The translations under genes were made by a program, and so were the position numbers. This document shows, piece by piece, positions 22,665-30,716 of a stretch of DNA of 39,012 bases (positions are counted from its first letter, which is position 1; each line of letters opens with the position of its first letter). The DNA comes from WUQU01 sp038849025 (GTDB taxonomy: Archaea; Thermoproteota; Bathyarchaeia; Bathyarchaeales; Bathycorpusculaceae). The stretch is from NCBI GenBank assembly GCA_038849025.1, contig JAWCNE010000008.1:1-39012 (forward strand). Direction: 5' to 3'. The notes below the pieces were generated by a model. That model had not been told where the DNA came from. It saw only the letters and a list, made by a program, of their open reading frames with translations, and searched no databases.

Positions 22665-23573
22665 TTGAGTAGGGAAACCTTCCGAAGAACATTACGCGGC
22701 AAAGGTCCAGTCTCTCTAAAAACATCTTCCACTCAAAAGCGCGAAAGCGAAATACTGCACGTTGCAAAAAGTCCCGTTATCACAATGGCTCCTACAACGC
22801 CGGTCTACGATGCCGTCAAAATGATGGCGAAAGAAGGATTTCGCAGAATACCAATAGCCAACCCGGGAACAAGGACTCTGGAGGGAATAGTGACTGCCAC
22901 AGACATTATTGATTATCTCGGCGGGGGCAAAAAATTCGAAATCGTCCAGCAAAAGTTTTCTGGAAACATTTTCAAAGCCATAAATGAACCAATAAAGCTT
23001 GTGATGACTCAAAAAGTCTTCTCGATTAACATTACAGCAAAAATAAGCGAAGCACTCCAGTTAATGAAGGAGAAAAATGTAGGCGGTTTGCCCGTTGTAG
23101 ATGAAGAAAACCGCGTCAAGGCGATAATCACGGAAAGGGACATAGCCAACTTGTTTGCGGATAGACTCAGCGGAGTAAAAGTTTTCCAGATAATGACTGA
23201 AAAAGTGGCAACCGCAACGCCAAAAACAACAATCTTTGAAGCAGAAAAAACTATGATCGCTCAAGGCTTCAGAAGACTCCCCATAATTTCAGACGAAAAG
23301 GTTGTAGGGATAATAACAGCCATGGACATTATACGCTTCTTCGGCTCAGGAGAAGTCTTCAAACACTTGAAATCTGGAACGCTAACCCAGGTTTTAAACA
23401 CGTTGGCCATCGATATAGCGGCAAAAGATGTCGCAACAATCACGCCAGATGCAGATGTAGGGCAAGCAGCAAAAATAATGCGCGAGAAAAATCTAGGCGC
23501 TTTGCCAGTGGTTGTAAACGAGAAGCTTGTAGGCATAATAACAGAAAGAGACTTTTTCAAGATAATTGAATAA
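22665..23573 (+). CDS. Protein with four CBS domains (II)
   Basis: 302 residues from the TTG at 22665, 12 nt after the previous gene. The ~30-residue N terminus is basic and Ser/Thr-rich (RETFRRTLRGKGPVSLKTSS). CBS domains follow at about 33-95, 109-165, 174-230 and 245-302 (KSPVITMAPTTPVYDAV, KAIITERDIANLF, GIITAMDIIRFFG, GIITERDFFKIIE). The domains are better conserved than those in the previous gene. It is followed 26 nt later by trm5 on the same strand. Confidence 0.91.
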   Translation: MSRETFRRTLRGKGPVSLKTSSTQKRESEILHVAKSPVITMAPTTPVYDAVKMMAKEGFRRIPIANPGTRTLEGIVTATDIIDYLGGGKKFEIVQQKFSGNIFKAINEPIKLVMTQKVFSINITAKISEALQLMKEKNVGGLPVVDEENRVKAIITERDIANLFADRLSGVKVFQIMTEKVATATPKTTIFEAEKTMIAQGFRRLPIISDEKVVGIITAMDIIRFFGSGEVFKHLKSGTLTQVLNTLAIDIAAKDVATITPDADVGQAAKIMREKNLGALPVVVNEKLVGIITERDFFKIIE

Positions 23574-23599
23574 ACCAGAAGCCAATTATTAGTGATTTC

Positions 23600-24670
23600 A
23601 TGCCCAAAGAGTCCATATGCCTTAAAACCCCAAAAATCAACGGTGAAAAAATCATAACCCTTGCTAGCAAGCTCAAAATCCTAAATAAAGAGCTAGAAAT
23701 TCAGAGGGATTCCAGTTACATCTATTTGCCGTTAACACGAAACCTCTCACAAGACGAGATGGAAGCCCTTAAAAAACAGGTTTCAAGCATCGAAGTCTTA
23801 ACCCGTATTTTTCCAGAAAGGAAAAAATACATAACTACATACTTTGACCTTCTAGAGGATAGGCTTCCGCCATATCTGTTAGCGAGTCTTCCCAAGGCAA
23901 TAGATTTCATCGGAGACATAGCGGTAATTGAAGTTCCTCCAGAACTCGAAGCCTACAAAACGGATATAGGCCATGCTATTATAAAAGCACATAAAAACGT
24001 GCGAACAGTTTTGGCTAAAGCTGGAGCAATCGCTGGAACATACCGTCTAAGGGAATTCACCATAATAGCTGGAGAACCTAAAACAGAAACCATCCACAAA
24101 GAGCATGGTTGCAAATATTATGTGGATTTAGCTAAGGCCTATTTTTCACCACGCCTCTCATACGAACACAGCCGTGTATCCTCAATGGTCAAAAATGGCG
24201 AAACAGTCATAGACATGTTTGCTGGAGTCGGTCCCTTCTCGATACTTATTGCTAAAATACACGAAAACGTTAAAGTTTACGCAATAGACATAAACCCCAA
24301 CGCAGTTGCCCTCCTAAAAAGAAACATTAGACTTAATAGGGTTGAAGGAAAAGTTTACCCGATTTTGGGAGACGCAAAGCAAATTGTTAAAAAGATGTTT
24401 AAAGGGTCGGCAAACAGGGTAATCATGAACCTGCCCGAAAACGCAATGGAGTTTGTAGATGCTGCTTGCGAAGCATTAAAACCCGAAGGGGGCATCATAC
24501 ATTTCTACAGCTTTATAAAGGCGTCTAATTCCCTCGAAAATTTAAAACTCAAATTTGAGGAAGAAGTTGAAAAATTCGGTAGGAAAGTGGATGAAATTCT
24601 CTTTTCAAGGTTTGTTCGGGAAACAGCTCCATATGAGTGGCAGGTTGTTTTGGATGCTAAAATTTTCTAA
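23600..24670 (+). CDS. trm5: tRNA (guanine37-N1)-methyltransferase Trm5
   Basis: 356 residues. The N-terminal ~80 residues look like the D1 domain of aTrm5b/c-type enzymes. The central region contains FSPRLSYEHSRVSSMV, then the SAM site VIDMFAGVGPFSILIAK, AIDINPNAVALLKRN, and the NLPE catalytic motif (MNLPENAMEF). Trm5 methylates G37 of tRNA at N1 and prevents frameshifting; some archaeal forms also act in wyosine synthesis. ATG at 23600. It is downstream of the CBS genes on the same strand. Its end overlaps the convergent DUF371 gene by 4 nt. Confidence 0.95.
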   Translation: MPKESICLKTPKINGEKIITLASKLKILNKELEIQRDSSYIYLPLTRNLSQDEMEALKKQVSSIEVLTRIFPERKKYITTYFDLLEDRLPPYLLASLPKAIDFIGDIAVIEVPPELEAYKTDIGHAIIKAHKNVRTVLAKAGAIAGTYRLREFTIIAGEPKTETIHKEHGCKYYVDLAKAYFSPRLSYEHSRVSSMVKNGETVIDMFAGVGPFSILIAKIHENVKVYAIDINPNAVALLKRNIRLNRVEGKVYPILGDAKQIVKKMFKGSANRVIMNLPENAMEFVDAACEALKPEGGIIHFYSFIKASNSLENLKLKFEEEVEKFGRKVDEILFSRFVRETAPYEWQVVLDAKIF

Positions 24671-25134
24671 AACCTCACAATTAACGTGATTTGCACTTTC
24701 TCGCCGGGATTTTTAAGTTTCTCCACAAGTTCCCTTGAAAGATTACATGCGGCTTTATCTGCGCGGATTGCCAATGTGCGATTACATATGTAATTGCTTT
24801 TCCTCACAACCATATCTGTAGGATGAGTGAAAACAAGAAACGGACTACCATAGGCGTTTATAACCTCCCTTATTCCTCCAGCCTCAATAAGAATTGCTAG
24901 TTTAGAGTTTTCCTTGCGCAAGCTTTCCCTAAACCTCTTACTCAGTTCGGGTAAACCCTTATCTGCTGATGTGGCGATTATGCAGTCTCCCTTTTTAGAT
25001 AACCATTTTTCTTTTGTAATCTCAAGCGTAGACTTGTGGGTAGCTCTTATGTTTTCATGTCCATATGCCATAACTACTTCGCTTATATTCAAACAAACCA
25101 TGCACTCCGCTAAAGCCTTTCCAAGCCTATTCAA
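24667..25134 (-). CDS. DUF371 family protein
   Basis: 155 residues from the TTG at 25134; ATG at 25101 (MVCLNISEVV) is an alternative and may be closer to family practice. The motif YGHENIRATHKSTLEITKE followed by GDCIIATSADK, and later NRTLAIRADKAACNLSREL, is the DUF371 signature (COG2090, found in archaea and eukaryotes). The two halves look alike (SADKGLPELSKRFRESL versus RADKAACNLSRELVEKL), suggesting an internal duplication. Function unknown. The gene overlaps the end of the upstream HTH gene by 8 nt if the TTG is used. Confidence 0.9.
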   Translation of the reverse strand: MNRLGKALAECMVCLNISEVVMAYGHENIRATHKSTLEITKEKWLSKKGDCIIATSADKGLPELSKRFRESLRKENSKLAILIEAGGIREVINAYGSPFLVFTHPTDMVVRKSNYICNRTLAIRADKAACNLSRELVEKLKNPGEKVQITLIVRF

Positions 25135-26092
25135 GAACCTCTATGGAGTCTACCTTTCCATCACCGTCTAAGTCGAAACCCTGTATAACCACTGCAAACG
25201 TGTCCTCACCATTATAGTTCTTTAAGGTTTTTTCCCAAAAATTGGTCAACGCCAAAACGCAAGCCTTTGTGCCCACTGCTTTGTTTCCAGCCAAAACTAT
25301 AACCCGCTTGCTTTTATCCCAGGGGTTAACAATTTTCGCTACAAGCCCAACACTGTCTGCAGTATATACTTGCGAGGTTTTCTGGGATACCAACCCGCCA
25401 AATAAGAAGCCTTGCTCAGAAGGCTTCATGTTAAACCTTATGGGGAGATAATCATTCACTTCTTGCGTCAGAAGGTTTGTTCCCGGACCGCCCACAAGCA
25501 CTAGATTGTTTTTTTCTTCCTTTTCCGCTTTTACATCCACATCGAGTTTTATGGCAAAGTCCTCTGGCGCCCTGGTGAACCGCCCAAGGAAGAAAGTCAA
25601 ATAGGAAGCATAATGCCCGTCTCTGGCGCTTGTTTTGAAGGGACCGTGGGGCGTAGGACTGCCTACAACGATTTTACCATCAAAGCTCCCGTTTTCTCGT
25701 GTAAATTCGCTGAAGAACTTCTGTAGTTTATCATAATCCTCAAATGTTGGAAGCCGTTCAATAGGCTTATACTCTTGAGGAAGTTCTATCCCAAAGGCGG
25801 AGGATTTCGCCTTATAGTATTTTGCTATTGCCCCCTTTTTCTCTTCTTGCCTCACGACTGTTACGGCTCCGGCCTTTGCAAGCTTTCTTATATGGTAATA
25901 GACTCTTTGCTCGTGGATTCCCAAGGCTTTAGCTATTTCCAACGGGTACATTTCTTTTTCAGAAAGCATAACCAAAATTTTCCAGCTGAGCTTGTTTAAA
26001 ATCATTTTAAGCTTTTGCGGATCATCGAACATTTTAATTTCTTTAATTTTATGTGTTTTTCCATCATCGTGGAGCAGAAGTTTTTTGTCCAT
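25127..26092 (-). CDS. Winged-helix regulator with S-layer-like domain and EF-hand-like C-terminal loop
   Basis: 321 residues. Residues ~28-95 are an ArsR-like winged helix (LSWKILVMLSEKEMYPLEIA, GIHEQRVYYHIRKLAKAG). After a linker, ~140-300 resemble the domain of archaeal S-layer proteins, with NLVLVGGPGTNLLTQEVNDY, PIRFN, and KRVIVLAGNKAVGTKACVLAL. The final residues DLDGDGKVDSIE form a calcium-loop pattern like dockerin or EF-hand repeats. There is no signal peptide or membrane helix, so it is cytoplasmic despite the S-layer-like part. ATG at 26092; AT-rich promoter region upstream. The S-layer resemblance is by motif only. Confidence 0.85.
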   Translation of the reverse strand: MDKKLLLHDDGKTHKIKEIKMFDDPQKLKMILNKLSWKILVMLSEKEMYPLEIAKALGIHEQRVYYHIRKLAKAGAVTVVRQEEKKGAIAKYYKAKSSAFGIELPQEYKPIERLPTFEDYDKLQKFFSEFTRENGSFDGKIVVGSPTPHGPFKTSARDGHYASYLTFFLGRFTRAPEDFAIKLDVDVKAEKEEKNNLVLVGGPGTNLLTQEVNDYLPIRFNMKPSEQGFLFGGLVSQKTSQVYTADSVGLVAKIVNPWDKSKRVIVLAGNKAVGTKACVLALTNFWEKTLKNYNGEDTFAVVIQGFDLDGDGKVDSIEVLE

Positions 26093-26351
26093 GGCTTTTC
26101 GTATGCATAAAGCCTAATCTATTATTAAAATTTTTATTATAGTTAGAAGCCTCAATGCCTAGAGAACTGTTATAAATTTTTTATTAAAGCTGTCAAGAAT
26201 AAAACCCTTTTAGATGACCAAAAACAAATAGGTATTGGAAAACATTCGCAAAAATTTTTTAGAATTAAAATTTTTCCATTAAAAATGCTTATTAGGCAAA
26301 AAGAAGCTTGATATGGCGCACGGAAACGTATAAAAAACTAGGAGGCTTAAA
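26093..26351. other. AT-rich divergent control region of the winged-helix and glmS genes
   Basis: 259 nt without a gene. AAATTTTT occurs four times (26128, 26174, 26252, 26268). TATA-like stretches face both ways: TATTAAAATTTTTATTA near 26124-26140 for the minus-strand regulator, and CATTAAAAATG near 26277-26287 for glmS. No RNA gene or ribozyme fold is apparent. Confidence 0.5.
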
Positions 26352-28181
26352 ATGTGCGGCATATTCGGCTGCATTCTTAAGGAAGGAAATGTTGCGCCAA
26401 TAATTCACCAGGCTCTAAAAAGACTCGAATATCGTGGTTACGACTCTGTAGGCGAAGCAACAATTCACGATGGAAAACTGTACATAAAAAAGGACTGTGG
26501 GAAAATCGATGAAGTTCACAAAATTCATAACCTTGACGCTTTGCCTGGGAGCATAGGTGTCGGGCATACCAGATGGGCTACGCATGGAGCCCCTTTAGAA
26601 GTTAATGCACACCCCCATGTTGACTGTAATGGTGAAATAGCCATAGTACACAACGGAATTATCGAAAACTTCGCCGAGTTAAAGCTTGAATTGGAAAACA
26701 AGGGTCATGTTTTCAAATCTAAAACAGACACGGAAGTTATAGCCCACCTTCTTGAAGAAGCATTCAAAAATAATCCGTCGATAAACTTGGCGGATGCCGT
26801 TCTCGAAACAGTCAAGAAGCTTGAAGGCTCTTATGCTATCGCCGTAATTTCCACTAAGGAGCCGGACAAAATTGTATGCGCAAGAAACGAGAGCCCGCTT
26901 GTTTTAGGATTAGGAGAAAACGCGTTATACTTTGCTTCGGACATTCCAGCTTTTCTGCCCTTAACCAATAGGGCGGTTATAATTGATGACGGAGAACTTG
27001 TAACCCTTTCATTAGAAGGCTTTGAAATTAGAAAAATTGCAGATTCAAGCCTTGTAGTGCGGGAGCCTAAGCTTATTGATTGGACGCCTGAAATGGCTGT
27101 TAAACAAGGTTATCCCCATTTCATGTTGAAAGAGATTCATGAACAGCCCATATGCCTAAGGAACACGTTAAGGCTGCAGGAGCATTACCTTGACTTGATG
27201 GCAACTTTCCTAGACCGCGCCCGCGAAGTTTTCCTAGTGGCTTGCGGAACCTCCTATCATGCTTGTTTAGCTGCATCTTACATGTTCTCTAAACTCGCTT
27301 TTCTCGCCACTTATCCAGTAATAGCCTCGGAGTTCATGGAACAACACGGCAAATCCGTAAACATTGACAGCACAATTTTAGCAGTAAGCCAATCAGGAGA
27401 AACCGCAGATACTCTTGCAGCGGTAAACGCTGCCCGACAAAGAGCCGCAACAGTACTAGGATTAACAAACGTTATAGGCTCCACCTTAACAAGAGTTTCA
27501 CGAGTTTACATCAGCCAACAATCTGGCCCAGAAATCGGCGTTGCTGCAACAAAAACTTTCACCTCTCAGCTTTCAGTTCTTGCCCAGCTTGCCCTTAGGC
27601 TTGCAAAGAAAAGGGGGAAAATTTCACAGGATGAGATGGACTTTCTAGAGGCAAAACTGGAGCAAATACCTGACATTGTTAAGAAAATAATTGAAAAACA
27701 AGAAGAGAAGGTTAAAGGCATTGCTAAAAAGTACAAGGATGCAAAGATTTTCTTTTTCCTAGGTCGAGGAATAAGCACCGCCACAGCCTATGAGGGCAGA
27801 CTTAAACTCATGGAAATAGCCTATGTTCCAGCCATAGCCTTTCCAGCAGGCGAAAGCAAACATGGACCCATAAGCCTTGTTGAGCAAGGGTTCCCGGTAG
27901 TTTTCATCTGCCCAAAAGACGAAACCCATAGGACAATAATAGGGAACATCATGGAGATGAAAGCACGAGGAGCAACAATAATAGCAGTCATAGAGGAGGA
28001 TGATGAGGAAGTTAAAAAGCTTGCAGACGACTATTTGGAGGTGCCAAAAGGCGTCCCGGATGTATTATCCCCCATACCCTTCGTCATCCCACTACAGCTT
28101 TTAGCATATTATATGGCTGTTGAAAAAGGACACAACCCAGACATGCCTAAAAACCTAGCAAAATCTGTAACCGTAAAATAA
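26352..28181 (+). CDS. glmS: Glutamine-fructose-6-phosphate aminotransferase (isomerizing)
   Basis: 609 residues, the usual GlmS length. Nucleophile Cys2 follows the initiator (MCGIFGC). The glutaminase domain (~1-220) includes GHTRWATHG and the HNGIIEN segment. Two SIS domains follow, with SQSGETADTLAAV, AFPAGESKHGPISLV and the C-terminal NLAKSVTVK, which closes the active site. It makes glucosamine-6-phosphate for UDP-GlcNAc and surface glycans. ATG preceded by AGGAGG at 7 nt, one of the strongest ribosome-binding sites in the window. Monocistronic by appearance. Confidence 0.97.
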   Translation: MCGIFGCILKEGNVAPIIHQALKRLEYRGYDSVGEATIHDGKLYIKKDCGKIDEVHKIHNLDALPGSIGVGHTRWATHGAPLEVNAHPHVDCNGEIAIVHNGIIENFAELKLELENKGHVFKSKTDTEVIAHLLEEAFKNNPSINLADAVLETVKKLEGSYAIAVISTKEPDKIVCARNESPLVLGLGENALYFASDIPAFLPLTNRAVIIDDGELVTLSLEGFEIRKIADSSLVVREPKLIDWTPEMAVKQGYPHFMLKEIHEQPICLRNTLRLQEHYLDLMATFLDRAREVFLVACGTSYHACLAASYMFSKLAFLATYPVIASEFMEQHGKSVNIDSTILAVSQSGETADTLAAVNAARQRAATVLGLTNVIGSTLTRVSRVYISQQSGPEIGVAATKTFTSQLSVLAQLALRLAKKRGKISQDEMDFLEAKLEQIPDIVKKIIEKQEEKVKGIAKKYKDAKIFFFLGRGISTATAYEGRLKLMEIAYVPAIAFPAGESKHGPISLVEQGFPVVFICPKDETHRTIIGNIMEMKARGATIIAVIEEDDEEVKKLADDYLEVPKGVPDVLSPIPFVIPLQLLAYYMAVEKGHNPDMPKNLAKSVTVK

Positions 28182-28214
28182 AAGGGCATTCCAGTTTGAG
28201 GATGCAAATGTTAA

Positions 28215-28957
28215 ATGCTAGTCTGCATTCTACTTAATCGGTGTTTAAGCTTGGAGAAGGATTGGCAAAGGCTCATCGAAAATTTAACAAAGGAAGGCAT
28301 ACTCCGCTCTCCAAAAGTGATTAAAGCTATGCGCTCAGTGCCCCGGGCGAAGTTTCTGCCAGAAAACATGCAGTCTTACAGCGCTGCGGACACGCCTCTT
28401 CCAATTGGTTTTGGGCAAACAGTCTCTGCGCCACATAGCCTCAGCCCTAAAGCTGAGCTAGGCGAAACATGGTTGCAATAATGAATGAAGCCCTCCAATT
28501 GGAAGTAGGCCACAAAGTGCTTGAGGTTGGAGCTGGTTCAGGGTGGCACGCTGCTACAATAGCGGAAATAGTTGCCCCAAGAGAAGCTCCCAGAAGCGAA
28601 TGGGGCCACGTTTACACAGTAGAAATAATTGGAAGCTTGGCGGATTCAGCAAGAAGAAACATAATGAAAGCCGGCTATGGAGACCGTGTTACGATAATTT
28701 GTGCTGACGGTTCTATGGGCTATCCGGAAAAAGCCCCTTACGACCGAATTCTCGTTACAGCCGCAGCCCCACAGATTCCAAAGCCCTTGATGGATCAGTT
28801 GAAACCCGGTGGAATCATGGTTATTCCCGTTGGAAGTGCGCATCTATTCCAAAGTCTCATAAAAGTTACAAAAGGCGTTGACGGCAAAATCAGAGAAGAA
28901 AATTTGGGCGGGGTTGCCTTCGTTCCATTGACTGGACGCTACGGACATAAAATTTAG
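28215..28957 (+). pseudogene. pcm: Protein-L-isoaspartate O-methyltransferase gene interrupted by a 32-nt insertion (intron or broken gene)
   Basis: Two overlapping frames encode the two parts of one PIMT. Part 1 (28215-28481, likely real start TTG 28251) reads LPIGFGQTVSAPH, with the active-site Thr/Ser region, then runs into a non-homologous tail. Part 2 (28469-28957) begins at the conserved MVAIMNEAL and has the SAM motif VLEVGAGSGWHAA, YDRILVTAAAP and the C-terminal FVPLTGRYG. In PIMTs the segments SAPH and MVAIM are contiguous. Deleting 28437-28468 joins the frames exactly and gives ~224-236 residues, normal for PIMT, which repairs isoaspartyl residues with SAM. Neither part alone holds a full active site. 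Whether the RNA is spliced is unknown. Confidence 0.9.
28437..28468 (+). other. 32-nt hairpin-containing insertion inside pcm
   Basis: Between the His codon ending at 28436 and the Met codon at 28469. It contains CTCAGC-CCTAAA-GCTGAG, a perfect 6-bp stem with a 6-nt loop, and outer GC/GGC bases that can extend it past a short bulge. 32 is not a multiple of three, so it shifts the frame. A strict 3-nt/4-bp/3-nt bulge-helix-bulge fold is not obvious. Confidence 0.8.
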
Positions 28958-28995
28958 GAGACAACTCAACTTTTAAAGGATTTTAAACGCTCAAA

Positions 28996-30030
28996 TCATC
29001 CGAACCATTTCTCCAAAGTTGTTTTCCCCTCGAATTTGGCTATTCCTTTCTGCATTTTCTCTAACGCTTTTTTTACGCGGTCTTCTGAGAAGTCTCTTTC
29101 CCTGCAAATAAAGTCGACTACGCCTTCCACATCAGGCTCTCTCCACTCTATTTTGTAATCATCTGTAACCTTGGGGTTAAGGAAAATTTCTTTAATTTTC
29201 TTTGGATCCGCTGGAAACTCTGCATTTTTTAAATAAGGCAAGGCATTTTCTAGGCTTCCATATTCCTTTATTAGTTTCAAGGCTGTTTTCGGCCCAAGTC
29301 CTTTAACACCTTCAGGATTAAAGTCTGTTCCAATAAGTATGCCTACGTCGATTAACTGTTGATGAGTTATCCCGCACTCCTTTAGAACATGTTCCAGTTC
29401 AACAACCTCGGGCACAACTTCAACGTAGACGGTTTTACCTGGCAGTTTTCTTCGCCCGGAAATTGTCACGTTTCTAATAAGCCTTGGCGCTCCGAAAAGT
29501 AGGCTGTCATAGTCTTGACTTGCACAATAGTCAGCGTCTCCCCGTTTCACCATGTGAGCTGCTTGCGCTTCACCTTCGCTGGGAGCTTGAACCCATGGAA
29601 CTCCCATTAAATCTAAAAGGCGTTTGCTGTCTTCAGCCATGTAATCCTTAAGGCGGGATGTTGCTTGAGCATACATTCTTGCTTCTTCAATTTTGCCTTC
29701 TTTTAAGGCTTGCTCATATTTTATTAGGGCTTCTTCTTTGGCTTTCATACGCCGTTTAATTTCAACCTCTTTTAAGGCTGGCGGCACCCCGTCAAAAACG
29801 TATATTGGTTTGATTCCAAGCTCCACAAGGTTGCTTGTTCTGTAGAGAAGACCGCTTAAGTGGCTTGTAATTCGCCCCTTACTATCTTTCAAAGGTGTAC
29901 CATCTGGCTGGCGAATTATAGCCAGAAACTGGTAAAGCGCGTTATAGGCGTCTATAGCTATGGATTTTCCACTCAGATCTTCAAGCTTAATGGAAGTTTT
30001 TGGAACGAGGTCGCGCAGATTTACGCCCAC
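28996..30030 (-). CDS. fen1: Flap endonuclease 1
   Basis: 344 residues. The metal-binding acids are in place: D27 (IAIDAYN), D80 (YVFDGVPP), the SEGEAQAA pair, QDYDSLLFG, and IGTDFNPEGVKGLG of the helix-hairpin-helix. The C terminus KTTLEKWFG is a PIP box for PCNA. FEN1 removes 5' flaps in Okazaki-fragment maturation and repair. ATG at 30030 gives the conserved MGVNL. A minus-strand TATA (AAATTTATATCG, 30065-30076) lies 35-46 nt upstream. Confidence 0.97.
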   Translation of the reverse strand: MGVNLRDLVPKTSIKLEDLSGKSIAIDAYNALYQFLAIIRQPDGTPLKDSKGRITSHLSGLLYRTSNLVELGIKPIYVFDGVPPALKEVEIKRRMKAKEEALIKYEQALKEGKIEEARMYAQATSRLKDYMAEDSKRLLDLMGVPWVQAPSEGEAQAAHMVKRGDADYCASQDYDSLLFGAPRLIRNVTISGRRKLPGKTVYVEVVPEVVELEHVLKECGITHQQLIDVGILIGTDFNPEGVKGLGPKTALKLIKEYGSLENALPYLKNAEFPADPKKIKEIFLNPKVTDDYKIEWREPDVEGVVDFICRERDFSEDRVKKALEKMQKGIAKFEGKTTLEKWFG

Positions 30031-30064
30031 AATAATCCCATAGAATACAATAACGCGAAAGGGC

Positions 30065-30076
30065 GATATAAATTTG
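30065..30076 (-). promoter_or_regulatory. TATA box of fen1
   Basis: Minus-strand AAATTTATATCG, about 40 nt before the ATG. Confidence 0.55.
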
Positions 30077-30100
30077 CTAACGCGATTTTAAAGCGCTAGG

Positions 30101-30128
30101 CTAAATTTAAAAACGCATAAAATATAAG
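30101..30128 (+). promoter_or_regulatory. Promoter of the Zn-ribbon/aEF-1beta pair
   Basis: Two overlapping TATA-like stretches, CTAAATTTAAAAACG and CATAAAATATAAG, 45-70 nt before the ATG at 30171. Confidence 0.45.
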
Positions 30129-30170
30129 GAAGCTTAGCAATTACAAGAGTCATCCCATTGAGGAATGCAG

Positions 30171-30359
30171 ATGGTTGAAAAAGCGTCAACCCTAACTCTG
30201 GTTACCTGCACGAACTGTGGCAAACCAATCCCGCCTGGAGCGGAAGCCACAAAGTTTCTATGCCCAAACTGTGGAGAAATAATGATAAGACGATGCGCCA
30301 AATGTAGAAAGTTTGGGCGATTATACAAGTGTCCAAAATGCGGTTTTATCGGACCATGA
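30171..30359 (+). CDS. Small zinc-ribbon RNA-binding-type protein (COG2888-like)
   Basis: 62 residues from the ATG at 30171, preferred over the ATG at 30165 because GAGG lies 7 nt upstream of it. Four CxxC pairs: CTNC, CPNC, CAKC and CPKC, making two zinc ribbons that fill the protein. This is the archaeal Zn-ribbon family predicted to bind RNA and act in translation, often encoded beside aEF-1beta as here (14 nt apart). Confidence 0.9.
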   Translation: MVEKASTLTLVTCTNCGKPIPPGAEATKFLCPNCGEIMIRRCAKCRKFGRLYKCPKCGFIGP

Positions 30360-30372
30360 TGGAGAGAATAAA

Positions 30373-30648
30373 GTGGGAAGCGTAATAATTTCATATAAAA
30401 TATTCCCCGTGGACATAACCGTCAAATTTGACGACTTGAAAAGGAGAATCGAGGAGTCCCTTCCTGAATTCGCCACGGTGTATGGGTATGGTGAAGAGCC
30501 CATAGCTTTCGGTTTAAACGCCCTGTTATGTGCAATAAAAATTCCTGAAGACAAAACAGGCGTGCTTGAAGAGTTAGAAAAAAGATTGGAACAAATAAGC
30601 GAAATAAGTCAAGTGCAAACCTTGATGGTTAGGAGAGTAAGCCAATAA
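30373..30648 (+). CDS. ef1b: Translation elongation factor aEF-1beta
   Basis: 91 residues from the GTG at 30373, which has GGAGAG about 8 nt upstream; family proteins begin GSVIISYKIFP or similar. The rest, LKRRIEESLPEFATVYGYGE then EPIAFGLNALLCAIKIPED and VQTLMVRRVSQ, is the conserved C-terminal exchange domain. It exchanges GDP for GTP on aEF-1alpha. Co-transcribed with the Zn-ribbon gene; cdc48 follows with its own TATA box. Confidence 0.95.
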   Translation: MGSVIISYKIFPVDITVKFDDLKRRIEESLPEFATVYGYGEEPIAFGLNALLCAIKIPEDKTGVLEELEKRLEQISEISQVQTLMVRRVSQ

Positions 30649-30656
30649 GGTTAAAC

Positions 30657-30665
30657 CTTTATATG
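30657..30665 (+). promoter_or_regulatory. TATA box of cdc48
   Basis: CTTTATATG about 56 nt before the GTG at 30717, predicting a ~30-nt leader with GGAAGGG. Confidence 0.55.
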
Positions 30666-30716
30666 AGAATTAATATTGTTTCGAAACATAGGAATCCGTT
30701 AATGGAAGGGTTTTAA

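Noticed and set aside
26290..26351. glmS ribozyme or riboswitch in the glmS leader
   Set aside because: The glmS ribozyme is bacterial and needs a longer pseudoknotted core; nothing resembling it is present.
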